Part shown: positions 11,376-22,448 of the stretch, in pieces
Layout: the number at the start of each line of letters is the position of its first letter
Numbering within the stretch: position 1 is the first letter of the stretch
Assembly: GCA_029959195.1 (NCBI GenBank)
Contig: CP114117.1
Location: 2,046,001-2,110,000 of the forward strand
Reading direction: 5' to 3'
DNA: 64,000 nucleotides
DNA from: Dictyophora rubrovolvata
Taxonomy: Eukaryota > Basidiomycota > Agaricomycetes > Phallales > Phallaceae
Notes under the pieces: generated by a model
What the model saw: only the letters and a program-made list of their open reading frames with translations
Told to the model about the DNA's origin: nothing
Databases searched by the model: none
Position numbers and translations under genes: made by a program

Positions 11376-12082
11376 ATGTCAGAGTCCGAATTGTTAGTTA
11401 ACGATGCTGTACCCAGAACATCTGCAACAATAACTATCCGGGTCATAAAATCATTCGAATACCGAGTTGAGAAGAGTTTAGTTCTCCACAACGTCAATCT
11501 CGAGCAGCTGTCCACTCGGCAATTGAAGGAACTGGTGAGACAAGGTACTTCGCTTTCCCCTCCCAGAATACCAGCAATTTTTCTCTCTCTTTTATTCGCA
11601 TGAAGATCTACAAGTAAAGTCTGGTTTTAAAGCGTTTCGAAATATCGATCTGGGTTCGTAGCAGGCGGATTGGAGCCTCGTTATACTTACTGCAGATCAT
11701 CTTAACACAGACACCCTCAAAATATACACAAAAGCCCATGGGTCAAAAGTAAGCAACACGCAAGACCTTACACGTTACTCATGACTAATTATTTTGCCAG
11801 ACCTCTAATCTGATAGTTAACTTAGACCATGATGACGAATTAATACTCCGTGACGATGATGCTGCGCTCGCGGACCTCGGAATTGGTTTGTCAACGATGG
11901 TTAAAGGATGAAATTCAATTGACATTGGCCATCATAGAAAATGAAACTGAAATTAGCTTTTTCAACGGAGCGGCCTATATTGCATTTCAGAAAAAACCCG
12001 AAGTAGTCGATTTTTCCTTCATCTATGTCTATAAATATCTACTTACGCTACTGCTATTGCATGCTAGGTAAAGTGGAATTAA
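11376..12082 (+). CDS. UPF0538 / C2orf76-like conserved protein
   Basis: A short conserved eukaryotic protein of unknown function, probably ubiquitin-fold-like. Seen: TITIRVIKSFEYR followed by HNVNLEQLSTRQLKELV (near 11430-11540), LDTLKIYTKAHGSK (near 11695-11750), then SNLIVNLDHDDELILRDDD and ADLGIENETEISFFN. This is the full motif order of the UPF0538 family. Four or five small introns. The end depends on one splice: reading through 12003 gives a hydrophobic tail (FIYVYKYLL) alien to the family, whereas an intron at 12003-12067 gives the last residues PEVKWN and TAA at 12080-12082, matching the family C-terminus (PEVKW). I prefer the spliced form, whose last coding exon is only 15 bases. 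It converges on YDJ1. Confidence 0.85.
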
Positions 12083-12226
12083 TTTGAGAATAGGATGATG
12101 CGAGATACAACAAGGATGCTCTAAATATACTGCAATCAATCATGTGACTATAGTATAGAATATATGTCAAGAGTAAGTAAGCACGAAAAGGGAAAAACAC
12201 CCTGAAGGAGAAGAATCAAAAGCCAA

Positions 12227-13746
12227 CTACTGCTGTGCGCATTGAACTCGAGGTTGTTCATCATCTTCATCCATGGCATCGCCCTGTGCCTGTGCATGTC
12301 TTTGTTGTCGCGCATCAAGCTCGAGTAAAGAGACCTCGTCAACTAGTGAATTTTTCGGAATCTTTTCCATGGGGTCTCGGGGAGGTAGAGCTTCCTCCAG
12401 CTTGGCAATGGTGGCAGCGTCAACATGCTCCGGGAATCTCACGTGAAACTTGATAAACAGATCACCAGGTTCATGGTGTCTGTAAGAAGGCATCCCTTGC
12501 CCTGCAATGACCCGTAAATCGCCTACAAATTTCATGAATCTCTATTATTCCATCCTCTGACGGGTGAAATCTCACCGTCTTTGATTGGTGCTCCGGGAAT
12601 AATGTCAATTAAAAGATAACGATCATCCACATGTTTTAAGACAGTTTGACCACCGGCAAGAGCGGTCAAGAGATCAACTTGCACCTCTGCTCTGAGATTA
12701 TCGCCATCACGAGTAAATCGCTCATGTGGTTTTTCTTCGACGATGATTACAACATCCCCGGGTATCATATCAGGAGCTTGATCACTTTCACCGGCAAACG
12801 TAATTTTTTGACCACTCCGCATCCCTTTGTCAATATGGACTTCTAAGAACTTGCGCTCGGAGACGACTTTCTTGCCGTTGCATTGTTTACACCGGTTTTT
12901 GGCGTCGATTTGTTCACCAGTTCCGTCACAGTCAGAGCAAGGCTGTTGAATTTGTTGTAACATTGGTCCCATTTGTCGGAGAGTCACTTTAACACCACGA
13001 CCATTGCAAGTACCGCAAGAACGGACGGCGCCGTCCTTACCACCTTTGCCGTTACATTTTGAACAGATGACGTGCCGAGTTAAGGCAAGTTTGGTTGTCT
13101 TCCCTTTGTATAGGTCTTCTAAAGTGACGCTGACGGAATGCACTAGGTCCTTTCCGCGACGAGGTCCGGATGAACGGCCACCGCCACCTCCAAAGCCACC
13201 AAAAAAGCCTCCTCCTCCGCCAAAGAGCTGTGAAAACAAGTCTTGAGCATCCATGCCGCCCATGCCACCTCCTTCTGCTAAGCCTGCTTCACCTCGGGCG
13301 TCATAACTTGGAAGAGTAATTAGCCCCGAATTTTTCTTTGTCTACAGAAAAAGAAAGAAAGAAAAAAAGAAAAGAAACGGCGCACATTGACCGTTTTTGA
13401 GGATCAGATAAAACTTCATAACTACAAAGGGAAGAAGTGTGAGGGAGAGTAATGTCGCCACCGAGAAATGAAGTCGGGCTTACGCATGAGTGACTTCTTT
13501 GAAAAGCTCAGGATCTCCTCCTTTATCGGGATGCAAGCGCAAAGCCCTATAGAGATGAGACGAGTAAGGAATTTTATTCTCTCTCTATGTAGAATTTTTA
13601 ATGAACTTTTTTCTGTATGCCTTTTTTAAATCATTATCGTTGGCATCAGCGGGAACCTCTAGTATATCGTAGTATTTGCTGTGATTCTCAAGGTGTTATA
13701 GAAAGATGGCGGACGAGTCTCAAACAACCTACGTTTCTTTCACCAT
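12227..13746 (-). CDS. YDJ1: type I Hsp40 co-chaperone (Ydj1/DNAJA family) with CaaX box
   Basis: Cytosolic J-protein that delivers clients to Hsp70 and stimulates its ATPase. Domains in order: J domain starting MVKETKYYDILEVPADAN, with the HPD motif in RLHPDKGGDPELFKE (near 13530); a Gly/Phe-rich linker (MDAQDLFSQLFGGGGGFFGG); four zinc-finger repeats CSKCNGKG, CGTCNGRG, CSDCDGTG and CKQCNGKK (near 12880-13065); and substrate-binding domains with KFLEVHIDKGMRSGQKI and PGDVVIIVEEKPHERF. The C-terminus is acidic and ends CAQQ, a CaaX farnesylation box like yeast Ydj1 CASQ, which implies membrane association. The first coding exon is only 14 bases (13733-13746): ATG GTG AAA GAA AC joins the next exon to restore MVKETKYY. 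The stop is TAG at 12227-12229. The upstream gene on the same strand (omega-amidase) ends 182 bases away. Confidence 0.96.
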
Positions 13747-13928
13747 CTTTGCGTTTGGGAAAGGGACGTTCGTGCAAAAGAAATGGAGGAAGAGGAAGAA
13801 TAAGAGTGGGGGCAAAGTATCGGAGCCAGGCTTTTTGAGGTTTACCGCGCCTCCAGAAAGACAACGAAGGTGGTCGAAACTTTGCGACAAATTAGGAAAA
13901 TGGGCGTTTATTTCGGACGCTACAGTAT

Positions 13929-15542
13929 CTACTGGGACACATCGGTGTACACATCAAAGCGACGCTGTGTTGTGACAGGAATACCAACCCGCGCACTCTC
14001 CAATACTTTTGGATCTGAAATAAAAATAAAATAAAATAGAATGTATTAGTTGTCTCCTTTTTCTTATTGCTTCTTGATAGCGAGAATGTTTATTATCACC
14101 AATGTCTGCAAATATAATGGATTCATTCTCCTCCGCGCTCGCAATCACCTCCCCTCTGTGCGTCATCCATCAGCCTAGTCTCTGGCAACCGTGCAATGAG
14201 ATTATTGGTACTCACAGAGGATTGACAACCATCGAGTGTCCCCACTATGGTAAATACATAATTATTCGACTCTTATGGCGACGACGGAGAAACAACTTAC
14301 TGCATGATAATCGGCATCCATATCTCGTGCTGGACTACACATGGAAACATATATCTGGTTATCGACAGCCCTAGAGTGAAGAAGGTATTAACTACCCGGG
14401 TAAACTATCAGGTTTCACATAACACAAGACCTAGCCCGTTGGAGTAGCTCCCAGTGAAGCGGTCCAGTTGTAAGGTTGAAAGCTCCGGGATAGATCATTG
14501 TGCAGCACCCTTATTTACTTGAATTCTGAGATTTTCCTTTTGGAGGAAGGGAAGGGAAGGGAAGAAAAGGGCTGACCTTTGCGGGCTGCAATCATGGTCA
14601 GCTCCGGAAACCTTATATCATAACAAATTCCCAATCCAATTCGTCCGAAATCTTTTGTTCTTTAGCTTCCTGTAGCTCGAGAAATAGACATGGAAATTAA
14701 GCTTACCAGTGTCAAAGTGAGTGAGAACGTTGCCGGCAGAAAGAGTCGTGCTTTCCTAAAAGAAAGAAGACGACAGTTGTGGAACCGAAATGGATTAAAT
14801 AAAGAAAGGGAGAGAAGAACATGCCTTGAATGTAATTTTGCCAGGAATATCGATGTCGAAGAGATGGATTTTTCTGTGAATCGTGACAAGATCGCCTGCA
14901 GCGGAAACATCATGACGGCGTTTAGTAACGCGTCCGAGTTAGAGGCTGTCTATCTCAGACTAACTAACCTTTGGGGTTGTATACCGTTGCGGTGTTGTAT
15001 AGCTTGCCGTCCACGGCGTCTCTTTCGGGTATGGAGCCTGGAGAAAATAGATGATAATGAGATACAGGGTGAGATTAAGGAATCGGGATTGGCAATGCCG
15101 ACCTCCAATAAGCCAGCAATTAGTCTCCCTTGCTACATTAGAGAGCATGCGAACGGATCTGCTTGGACTGTTTGAGGCGTCGTATGGCTCTTGAGGATTA
15201 AACTTGATGACTTCGGCATATTCTGGAAAATGTTTATGACCGTAGGGAGAGTTAAAGCACTCCTTGTTTAGTAAAAGATGAGGATGATAATGTCATTTTT
15301 TATTATTAAGAAAATTGATTTCTCACTGGCAGCACTATGAGATTGGGTTTAATGGCTGAATCATTCGCGGGGCCTTGGGCTGCTTTTAGGAGCATTTCGC
15401 GAGCATGAGCTAAATTCTTCTCCGTTGACGACCCAAGCTGTCCCAACTGTACTAATGCCAACTTGAATGGTTTGAAGGCGGGAATTGGTGTGGACGCCAT
15501 TGTGCTCATTGGTTGTAGTAGTCTCTGAAGAAGCAGTGACAT
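13929..15542 (-). CDS. NIT2: carbon-nitrogen hydrolase, Nit2/omega-amidase type
   Basis: A nitrilase-superfamily enzyme. Nit2 hydrolyses 2-oxoglutaramate and 2-oxosuccinamate formed by glutamine and asparagine transamination. Related Nit3/Nit1 repair enzymes cannot be fully excluded. Seen in order on the minus strand: [55 protein letters not shown], then [38 protein letters not shown] (the catalytic Lys region), [16 protein letters not shown] (nucleophile Cys), [34 protein letters not shown], and the end [19 protein letters not shown] before TAG at 13929-13931. I chose the ATG at 15540-15542. Its product begins [17 protein letters not shown], possibly a weak mitochondrial presequence, with a second start at MSTMAS (15509). 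At least eight short introns. Confidence 0.92.
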
Positions 15543-15854
15543 GTTATTTGCAAAGATGGCCGCTGGATAGCGTGAGCCAAGAAGCGGCAACTTGGAACTC
15601 GGTTCGCAGTACTCAGTAGTACTATACTTTAGCACAGTACTTCGGCTTCAGCTTCAGTGCTCGTCGACGTCGACATTGACATTCTATCGGAAATCACCCC
15701 ATACTAACTTTACACGTGTCCCCCGTGTTCTAATCCCGGCGGGCCACCCTCAAGGCTAGCGTGACAAAGCATTTATATCCTTTAGACGCGTGGAATTTGA
15801 CATGATGCTATTGGTTAGCTAGTTACTTAGTGTCGGGGGCTAGTACTAGCTAGT
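15543..15854. promoter_or_regulatory. 312-bp divergent intergenic region
   Basis: This spacer lies between the divergent omega-amidase and lipid-kinase-like genes. It holds a perfect 12-bp palindrome (15663-15674), an AT-rich TTTATAT near 15773 about 80 bases before the plus-strand ATG, and repeated GCTAGT/CTAGTACTAG motifs just before that ATG. Function is not known. Confidence 0.4.
15663..15674. repeat. perfect palindrome GTCGACGTCGAC
   Basis: A 12-base self-complementary sequence in the divergent promoter. It could bind a dimeric transcription factor, but no known factor is assigned. Confidence 0.6.
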
Positions 15855-17101
15855 ATGGCCACGGTCCGTATTATCTCCAACCCCGCCAGCGGAGAGGGCG
15901 CTGCCTCGGGTTTCGTCAATGAGCATGTCATTCCGCTCATCGCCCAGCACATCGCTAAGTATGAGCTGTTCGAAACCACCGGGCCGGGTGCCGCAGAGCA
16001 GTATGCTCGACAAGCCATCCAACAACACCAGCTCGACACCGCCGACAGCCCCGAACCAGCCGTGTTCATCGTTGCGGGCGGCGACGGCACAGTACATGAG
16101 CTTGTGAACGGCATTGGAGAATCTGCCAAGTCACACCCCGTACGCTTGGTGCTGTGTCCGCTGGGAACAGCGAACGCCCTCTACTCCACTCTCTTCCCGC
16201 TAGATCCCTCTCTTCCCGAGACAGAATACCGCTTGCAGGGCGTCCGGGCGTATGTCGCGGGTCATTTCACCCCCGTGACCGTAACCAAGACGTCCCTGTA
16301 CACCGCCGCCAACGAACACGTCAAGTCCGTCTATGGCGTCGTCGTCACTTCCACCGCTTTACACGCCGCCATCCTTCATTCCGCCGACCGCCTCCGCCAG
16401 ACAGTCAAGGGCATAGAAAGATTCAAAATCGCAGCAAAGGAGAACATATCCCACTGGTGCAGCGCCTCTGTGAGCTTCGTGCACCCAAGCTCACTCTCTA
16501 TATATGATCCCGACGCCGACCGTTTCACGTCGTCCCTATCGTTGGACGACGGGAACGTCGAGAATGCCCTTTCCGGTCCCTTCGCATATTTTATCTCGAC
16601 CACAAACGTGGATAGACTAGAACCAGCCTTCCAGATTTCACCCTTGTTCACCAAGTCTCCCCCCGCCCCAGGTGAATTGGATTTGGTTGTCGTTCGTCCA
16701 ATGCGTGATCCCGCATTCCAAGCCGACAATGAGCTTGCCAGAGCAGCGTTTGCCCAAAAACTGATGGACGTCCTGCACAGTGCCTATCAACAAGGCGCTC
16801 ATGTTAAAATACGTCACGACAAGTCGGCGCATACATCTAGCAATCCCCAAGACAGCCCTTTCGTCGTCGAATATATCCGCACTCTTGGCTGGAAGTGGAT
16901 ACCCGTAAGTTTTTCACATAACACATAACAACTCGCACGTTTTTGCTTCTTTGTTTTCTTTCTCGGCTTATAATTACGCTTTAGGAAGAAAACGATCCCC
17001 GAGCTAGGCTAGTCTGCGTCGATGGCGCTCTCTTCCAAGTTCCTCCACATGGCAGTGTAGTTTGTAAAAGTACAAGTCTCAGTTATTCGGTATCCAAATA
17101 A
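15855..17101 (+). CDS. diacylglycerol/sphingoid-base kinase catalytic domain protein
   Basis: The N-terminal half has the DAGK catalytic fold: VRIISNPASGEGAASGFV (phosphate loop region, residues about 4-20), EPAVFIVAGGDGTVHELVNG (GGDGT ATP-binding motif, about residue 75) and LCPLGTANALYSTLF (about residue 100). The remainder has the beta-sandwich features of lipid kinases (GPFAYFISTTNVDR, GELDLVVVRPMRD). Family known: these enzymes phosphorylate diacylglycerol, ceramide or sphingoid long-chain bases. The substrate here cannot be read. One intron (about 16904-16983) near the 3' end joins KWIP to EENDPRARLVCVDGALF. The stop is TAA at 17099-17101. Oddities: codons are strongly G/C-ending (long runs of GCC, GTC, ATC, CCC), unlike the AT-richer neighbours, and there is only one intron where neighbours have five to ten. 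It converges on URA6 with 44 bases between stops. Confidence 0.85.
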
Positions 17102-17145
17102 TACTTGTACATATATTTATGTCATTGCTTTCTGACTGTGCACAC

Positions 17146-18144
<999 letters not shown>

Positions 18145-18166
18145 ATCGATTAATCGGATTTCCTTG

Positions 18167-18421
18167 TTAATTAGACGTAGCCTGAGAACTTGTAACTCTC
18201 CCGGCGCGGTATCTGGTGATCAACACAAAGCCACCGAAGGCCAGCACCGTCAATGATATCAAAGCAATCGGATTGGGATGTGAAGGAGGGCTATGGCGAA
18301 TTAATATTGCGGCGCAGTTTGGGGAGTCGACTGGCAAGTTCTTGGCTGCAGGTGGCCGAAGCATCCTGTCACGATTTCCCTGGCAGAAGTCACGTTTCAT
18401 TTCTGGGTCCGCCGTCGCCAT
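18167..18421 (-). CDS. small single-pass membrane protein, hypothetical
   Basis: An 84-residue intronless ORF with ATG at 18419-18421. The N-terminal half is polar and basic (KRDFCQGNRDRMLRPPAAKN, then SPPSHPNP). It is followed by one hydrophobic segment (ALISLTVLAFGGFVLITRY, residues about 53-71) and a short tail. I do not recognise the family. The layout (short soluble N-terminus, one late transmembrane segment) fits a small mitochondrial inner-membrane or ER protein. Support for being real: a clean ATG, plausible composition, a head-to-head position with VPS2 (29 bases) and a tandem position with URA6 (22 bases). The very tight spacing could instead mean the true gene has an unrecognised intron or another end. 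Confidence 0.5.
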   Translation of the reverse strand: MATADPEMKRDFCQGNRDRMLRPPAAKNLPVDSPNCAAILIRHSPPSHPNPIALISLTVLAFGGFVLITRYRAGRVTSSQATSN

Positions 18422-18450
18422 CTCTTTGCTTCCTATAGTACTCCTCCAGC

Positions 18451-19453
18451 ATGAATATTATGGTCAATTTTTAGTTTGGTTTCATGCCCATCAATGAAAT
18501 AATAATATCTAAACTCGCCTTTCAATTTTGCTAGGAAAGTCTTTTCGGGCGTACGGTGACGCCCGCTGAACGCCTTCGTCAGCATCAACGAGCTTTGGCC
18601 AAAGCTCAGCGCGAGTTAGATCGCGAAAGAACGAAACTCGAGCAACAAGAGAAGAAACTTATTGCAGACATCAAAAAAAGCGCAAAGCTGGGTCAAATGG
18701 TGCGCAATTTTTTTCTTTTCTTCTTCCTCCTTCGGACTGTACAGTTATTCATTGTGCGCGTTACAGGGTGCCTGTAAAGTGATGGCAAAGGACCTTGTCA
18801 GAACACGTCGTTATGTACAGAAGTTTTATCAGATGAGAACACAACTTCAAGCTGTTGGGTTGAGAATTCAGACCCTCCGCAGTAACCAACAGATGGCTGA
18901 TGCCATGAGAGGCGCAACTCGTGTAAATATTTCCTTTAATATTATCGAGATGACTTCTAAAATATTCCAAATATGCGTTTAGGCCATGGGTGCCATGAAC
19001 CGCGGTCTAAATTTGCCGGCAATTCAGCGGATAATGAACGAATTCGAAAGGGAGAGTGCTACTATGGATATGAAGGAGGGTATAATGTCAGAGGCAGTTG
19101 ATGATGCCATGGATAATGAAACAGAAGATGAGGAAGAAGAAGGGGACAAAATCTTAAAAGAAGTTCTTGATGAGATCGGAGTTAACCTTCAGCAACAGGT
19201 AAGCAGATCCTGTCCGTCGTCGCGGTGATCGCTAATGAAAATCTATTCAATCTAGTTGTCCGATGCACCCGCTGGCGTCCTTGCAGTCCCCGTTACAGAA
19301 TCACGCCAGCCCGTTGCTATCGGTGAACATGGCGGCGGACCTTCCATCTCTTCCAGAATTAATAATTCCAACGAGGCATCAAAGACACCAGGAGGGTTTA
19401 CGTCAGAAGAGGACGCCCTGCAAGCCCGTTTAGACAACCTGCGTCGTAATTAA
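18451..19453 (+). CDS. VPS2: ESCRT-III subunit Vps2/CHMP2
   Basis: A snf7-family protein that polymerises on endosomes with Vps24 and recruits the Vps4 ATPase for multivesicular-body budding. Seen: LFGRTVTPAERLRQHQRALA, then RELDRERTKLEQQEKKLIAD (basic first helices), GQM/GACKVMAKDLVRTRRYV, the long central coiled region, an acidic stretch (NETEDEEEEGDK) and a C-terminal MIT-interacting motif in EEDALQARLDNLRRN, ending TAA at 19453. The first coding exon is only 12 bases (18451-18462, MNIM). The intron at 18463-18534 then joins ESLFGRTVTP, giving the usual fungal N-terminus. Three further introns. It converges on COG4 with 63 bases between stops. Confidence 0.94.
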
Positions 19454-19516
19454 TCCTCACTGCGTAAACTTATACGATAATACTGTATTTATTCCCAATG
19501 TTGTATATTAATATCC

Positions 19517-22364
19517 TTATATTCGGAGAGCAAATACCGTTTTTGCTTCACTCAATGTCACTCGCCAGCTGATACCCGAATTGTGATAAAACTCCTCGCC
19601 ATTCTCTTCCTATGAAATCGTCAAATGAGGTAGCATGTTTTGTTCGCAGTATTATACGTACAATGTCTAGATTGAGAAGGGTTGAGATCTGCTGCAGTCG
19701 TTGGAATTTCTCTCGTGCATCGCCAAATGGCGTTTGAGACGATAAATAGCTAAGAATGATTCGAATATCATGATCTAAGCGTATGGCCCCGAACTATCAG
19801 ACATGATTAAGGTTGAGTTCGAAAATTGATCGATTTATTAGCGAACATTTCTGAGGCTTACTTCAGTAAACTTCAATCCCATCAAAAACTTCTCCCATGT
19901 ACGAACGATAACGTCGACCGCCAGCGTGAAAAATATACGGTAATTGGATTCTCTCAGCATATCCTTTTTTTTTTTTTTTTTTGTATAGACTAACTGTCAG
20001 CACGGTGTTTTTTTTAAATCATACAAATACATACTCTTATGCCTTCCGTAAGTGTCTCCCATGTTTTCATAAATCGTTTCCGTATTAAATCTTGTGATTC
20101 GACGAAGGCTAATGCTTCACTATCAAGTTGATAGTGTATATCCTTGTAAATGTCAGGAATTAATGACCTCAATCGAGGTCGAATCAACTGATTGAAGAAT
20201 TGTTCCAGGCAGGTCTAAAAAAAAAATTCGCAATAAATATACCAATATTGACAATAGTCAAATGTCTTACCTTCGCGATGGTCTGAAATCGAGGGACGAG
20301 GTCTAATAGCTCATTGATACAGGATCGTACTTCCTTAACTTCTACGGAGAGGAAATTATTCGGAATGATAGGTGACTTTACGAGATCTCTGATTAATCTG
20401 TCCATATGAGAGGAAGAAATGTCCAGATCGTTCAAATAAACCTGGAAAGAATTGATGAATATAGTCATTGAGAATAATAAAAATTGGACTCACAATGAAC
20501 GTATTTCTTTGTTCACGATCCTGTCTCTCCTTTTGAGCGATGTTGGCATTTGTTGTGGTCGTATTCTTGTACACGTCCTCTATTCTCCTTTGAATCACGG
20601 ATGCATATTCTCCAGCTATTATATCTTTCAGTTGTTGAATTGTCTTATGTAAGGCTTTTAATGATGAAGAAGAAACAAGCCTGTTTAATATAACTTTGAG
20701 AATGTAAAAAAAGTCGTCAGGTGTGGTCGATGTGGGGGGAATGGATGAGAGGTCAGCCGAGGATAAGCGGTGCGCCTGAAGCTCACAGGTAAAATCTTGT
20801 CGGATGAACATGGTGGGAGAGCGTACATACCTTGTCAGTGACCATTCGAAAATACCAAATCTCTAAAGGATAGTAGTACTCAAATAGAATATTTTCAAGT
20901 AATTGACCCGTGGCACTCTCCCGAATTAGAGAAAGTACCGAATATGAACTTAGAACAGGTGTAATACCATATTCCTCGAGAATCGGTGAAAAAGTCGAAT
21001 CATCAATATCATCCTGTTAAATCGTTATGGTAGTCACAGAGGCAAACACTTATGCAGACAAATACCTTCAATCGGTCATGTACGAAGCGTCTAAATAAGC
21101 CCCAACGACTAGCCATACCGGATATTTCCAGGAGGATTTGATCAATCTCTCTGGGATCGATATCGCTTTCCGGTGGCTGTGAAGATACAGACGTCTTGCG
21201 AGCTGCAGGGCTGACAAAAGCGAATGTGAAAGCGGAAGTCAGAGCTAACTAGGAAAAAGGATAAACGAATGTGTTCTGTGTGCTACAAACAAATTGTAAT
21301 TACCTTGCGCTTTACTGAACGCTCTTCCTCCCATCCAGCTAAAACCTTCCTAACAACTCGATCGCACTCGTCTAGTAATTTGGCGACTACCTTCGTCATT
21401 TTGCCATTTCCGTAGTACTTTTCCACTATAGGCTGATGTTGGTCGATAATCAATGCTATGCCCTCAAAAAGGGAAGTTAAGGTGGTAATGTAATATAAAG
21501 CAGATGAGGCTAATGATACTATAGAATAAGAAAAGTTTTTTTGTGGCAGAAGGACGTGCGTCGTACTTTTGACAGAAGCCGGTACTCGAGTGCGTACCAG
21601 ATCGACAACAAATGAAGAGTATGCCGCCAAACCTTCTTCTTCCCATCCAATAACAGGGAATAGTTTAAAGTAGCGACTTGTAGCAGCGGGATCCTTAGAC
21701 TCGGTGGCGCGCTGAAATTCTGCGCGAAATACGGCAAGTAGCTGTTCCCTAGCACTTTGCAAAGTTTGAACGGGGGACAACGGCGACTCAGCACTGGGCT
21801 TTGAAAGTAGAGGCCTCAATTCAAGAGCGTGGAATGTACACAGATTGACTTACGACTGTCAGTTCAGCAAAAGCACCGGATATGACGTCCGTCGGTATAC
21901 ACATAGCTCGAGCACAGTGCCGGGTAGCTGATTCCCAGTCACCAGACTGTATGGAATCATGGAGGGAAATCAACGAAGTCTGAGAGAAGATGAAATTTCA
22001 TGATAAGAAAAAGTATGGCCTACAAAAGAGAACGTACTTTGAGCTCTGTTACAAGTGCTACTCTGTCTCCTGCTTCTTTCACCCTTCTCATTTCCTCATC
22101 CAATGACCGAACCTGACCTCCAATCCGTTCAGCGGTATGTGCCGTTGTTGCAATATGATATGCCAATATGTCCCCCTCATCACAAAGAATGCTGATCCTC
22201 GGCTCAAGCTCATGAATGCGCGTCAAAGTAGCGAAAATTTGGTCGCGGTTTGACAAAACCTCAGTCAAAGATTCTGACAATGCTGCTTCGCGCGATTGAA
22301 TGACGGACAACGAGGACAGCAATGACTGCAAATTGGTAACAGACCGCGAAGGGACGACATCCAT
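19517..22364 (-). CDS. COG4: conserved oligomeric Golgi complex subunit 4
   Basis: A COG lobe A subunit that tethers retrograde vesicles at the Golgi and binds SNAREs and Sly1. Seen on the minus strand: an N-terminal coiled coil (NLQSLLSSLSVIQSREAALS, LTEVLSNRDQIFATLTRIHE, VRSLDEEMRRVKEAGDRV), then LQSAREQLLAVFRAEFQRAT, RYFKLFPVIGWEEEGLAAYS, LYYITTLTSLFEGIALIIDQ, HQPIVEKYYGNGKM and LLDECDRVVRKVLAGWEEER (near 21300-21780), all strongly Cog4-like. The C-terminal helical part ends SEAKTVFALRI with TAA at 19517-19519. About ten introns, one with a T16 run. I chose the ATG at 22362-22364 (MDVVPSRSVTNLQ). An in-frame ATG at 22458-22460 would add 32 residues and would overlap the start of MYO2. Confidence 0.93.
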
Positions 22365-22448
22365 GAGTATTACATTTTCTAGGTAAGGCGCCCAAAGACC
22401 GGTCTCATTTGAAGCACCGACGCGTCCTCCCTCTACCTTAACTACTGA
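22365..22448. promoter_or_regulatory. 84-bp divergent region COG4/MYO2
   Basis: This is the spacer between the chosen COG4 ATG (22364, minus) and the MYO2 ATG (22449, plus). The frame of COG4 stays open through it, and an alternative COG4 ATG lies inside the first codons of MYO2. Confidence 0.4.

Noticed and set aside
13004-13246. Proline-rich plus-strand ORF
   Set aside because: It is the antisense of the Gly-rich linker and zinc fingers of YDJ1.
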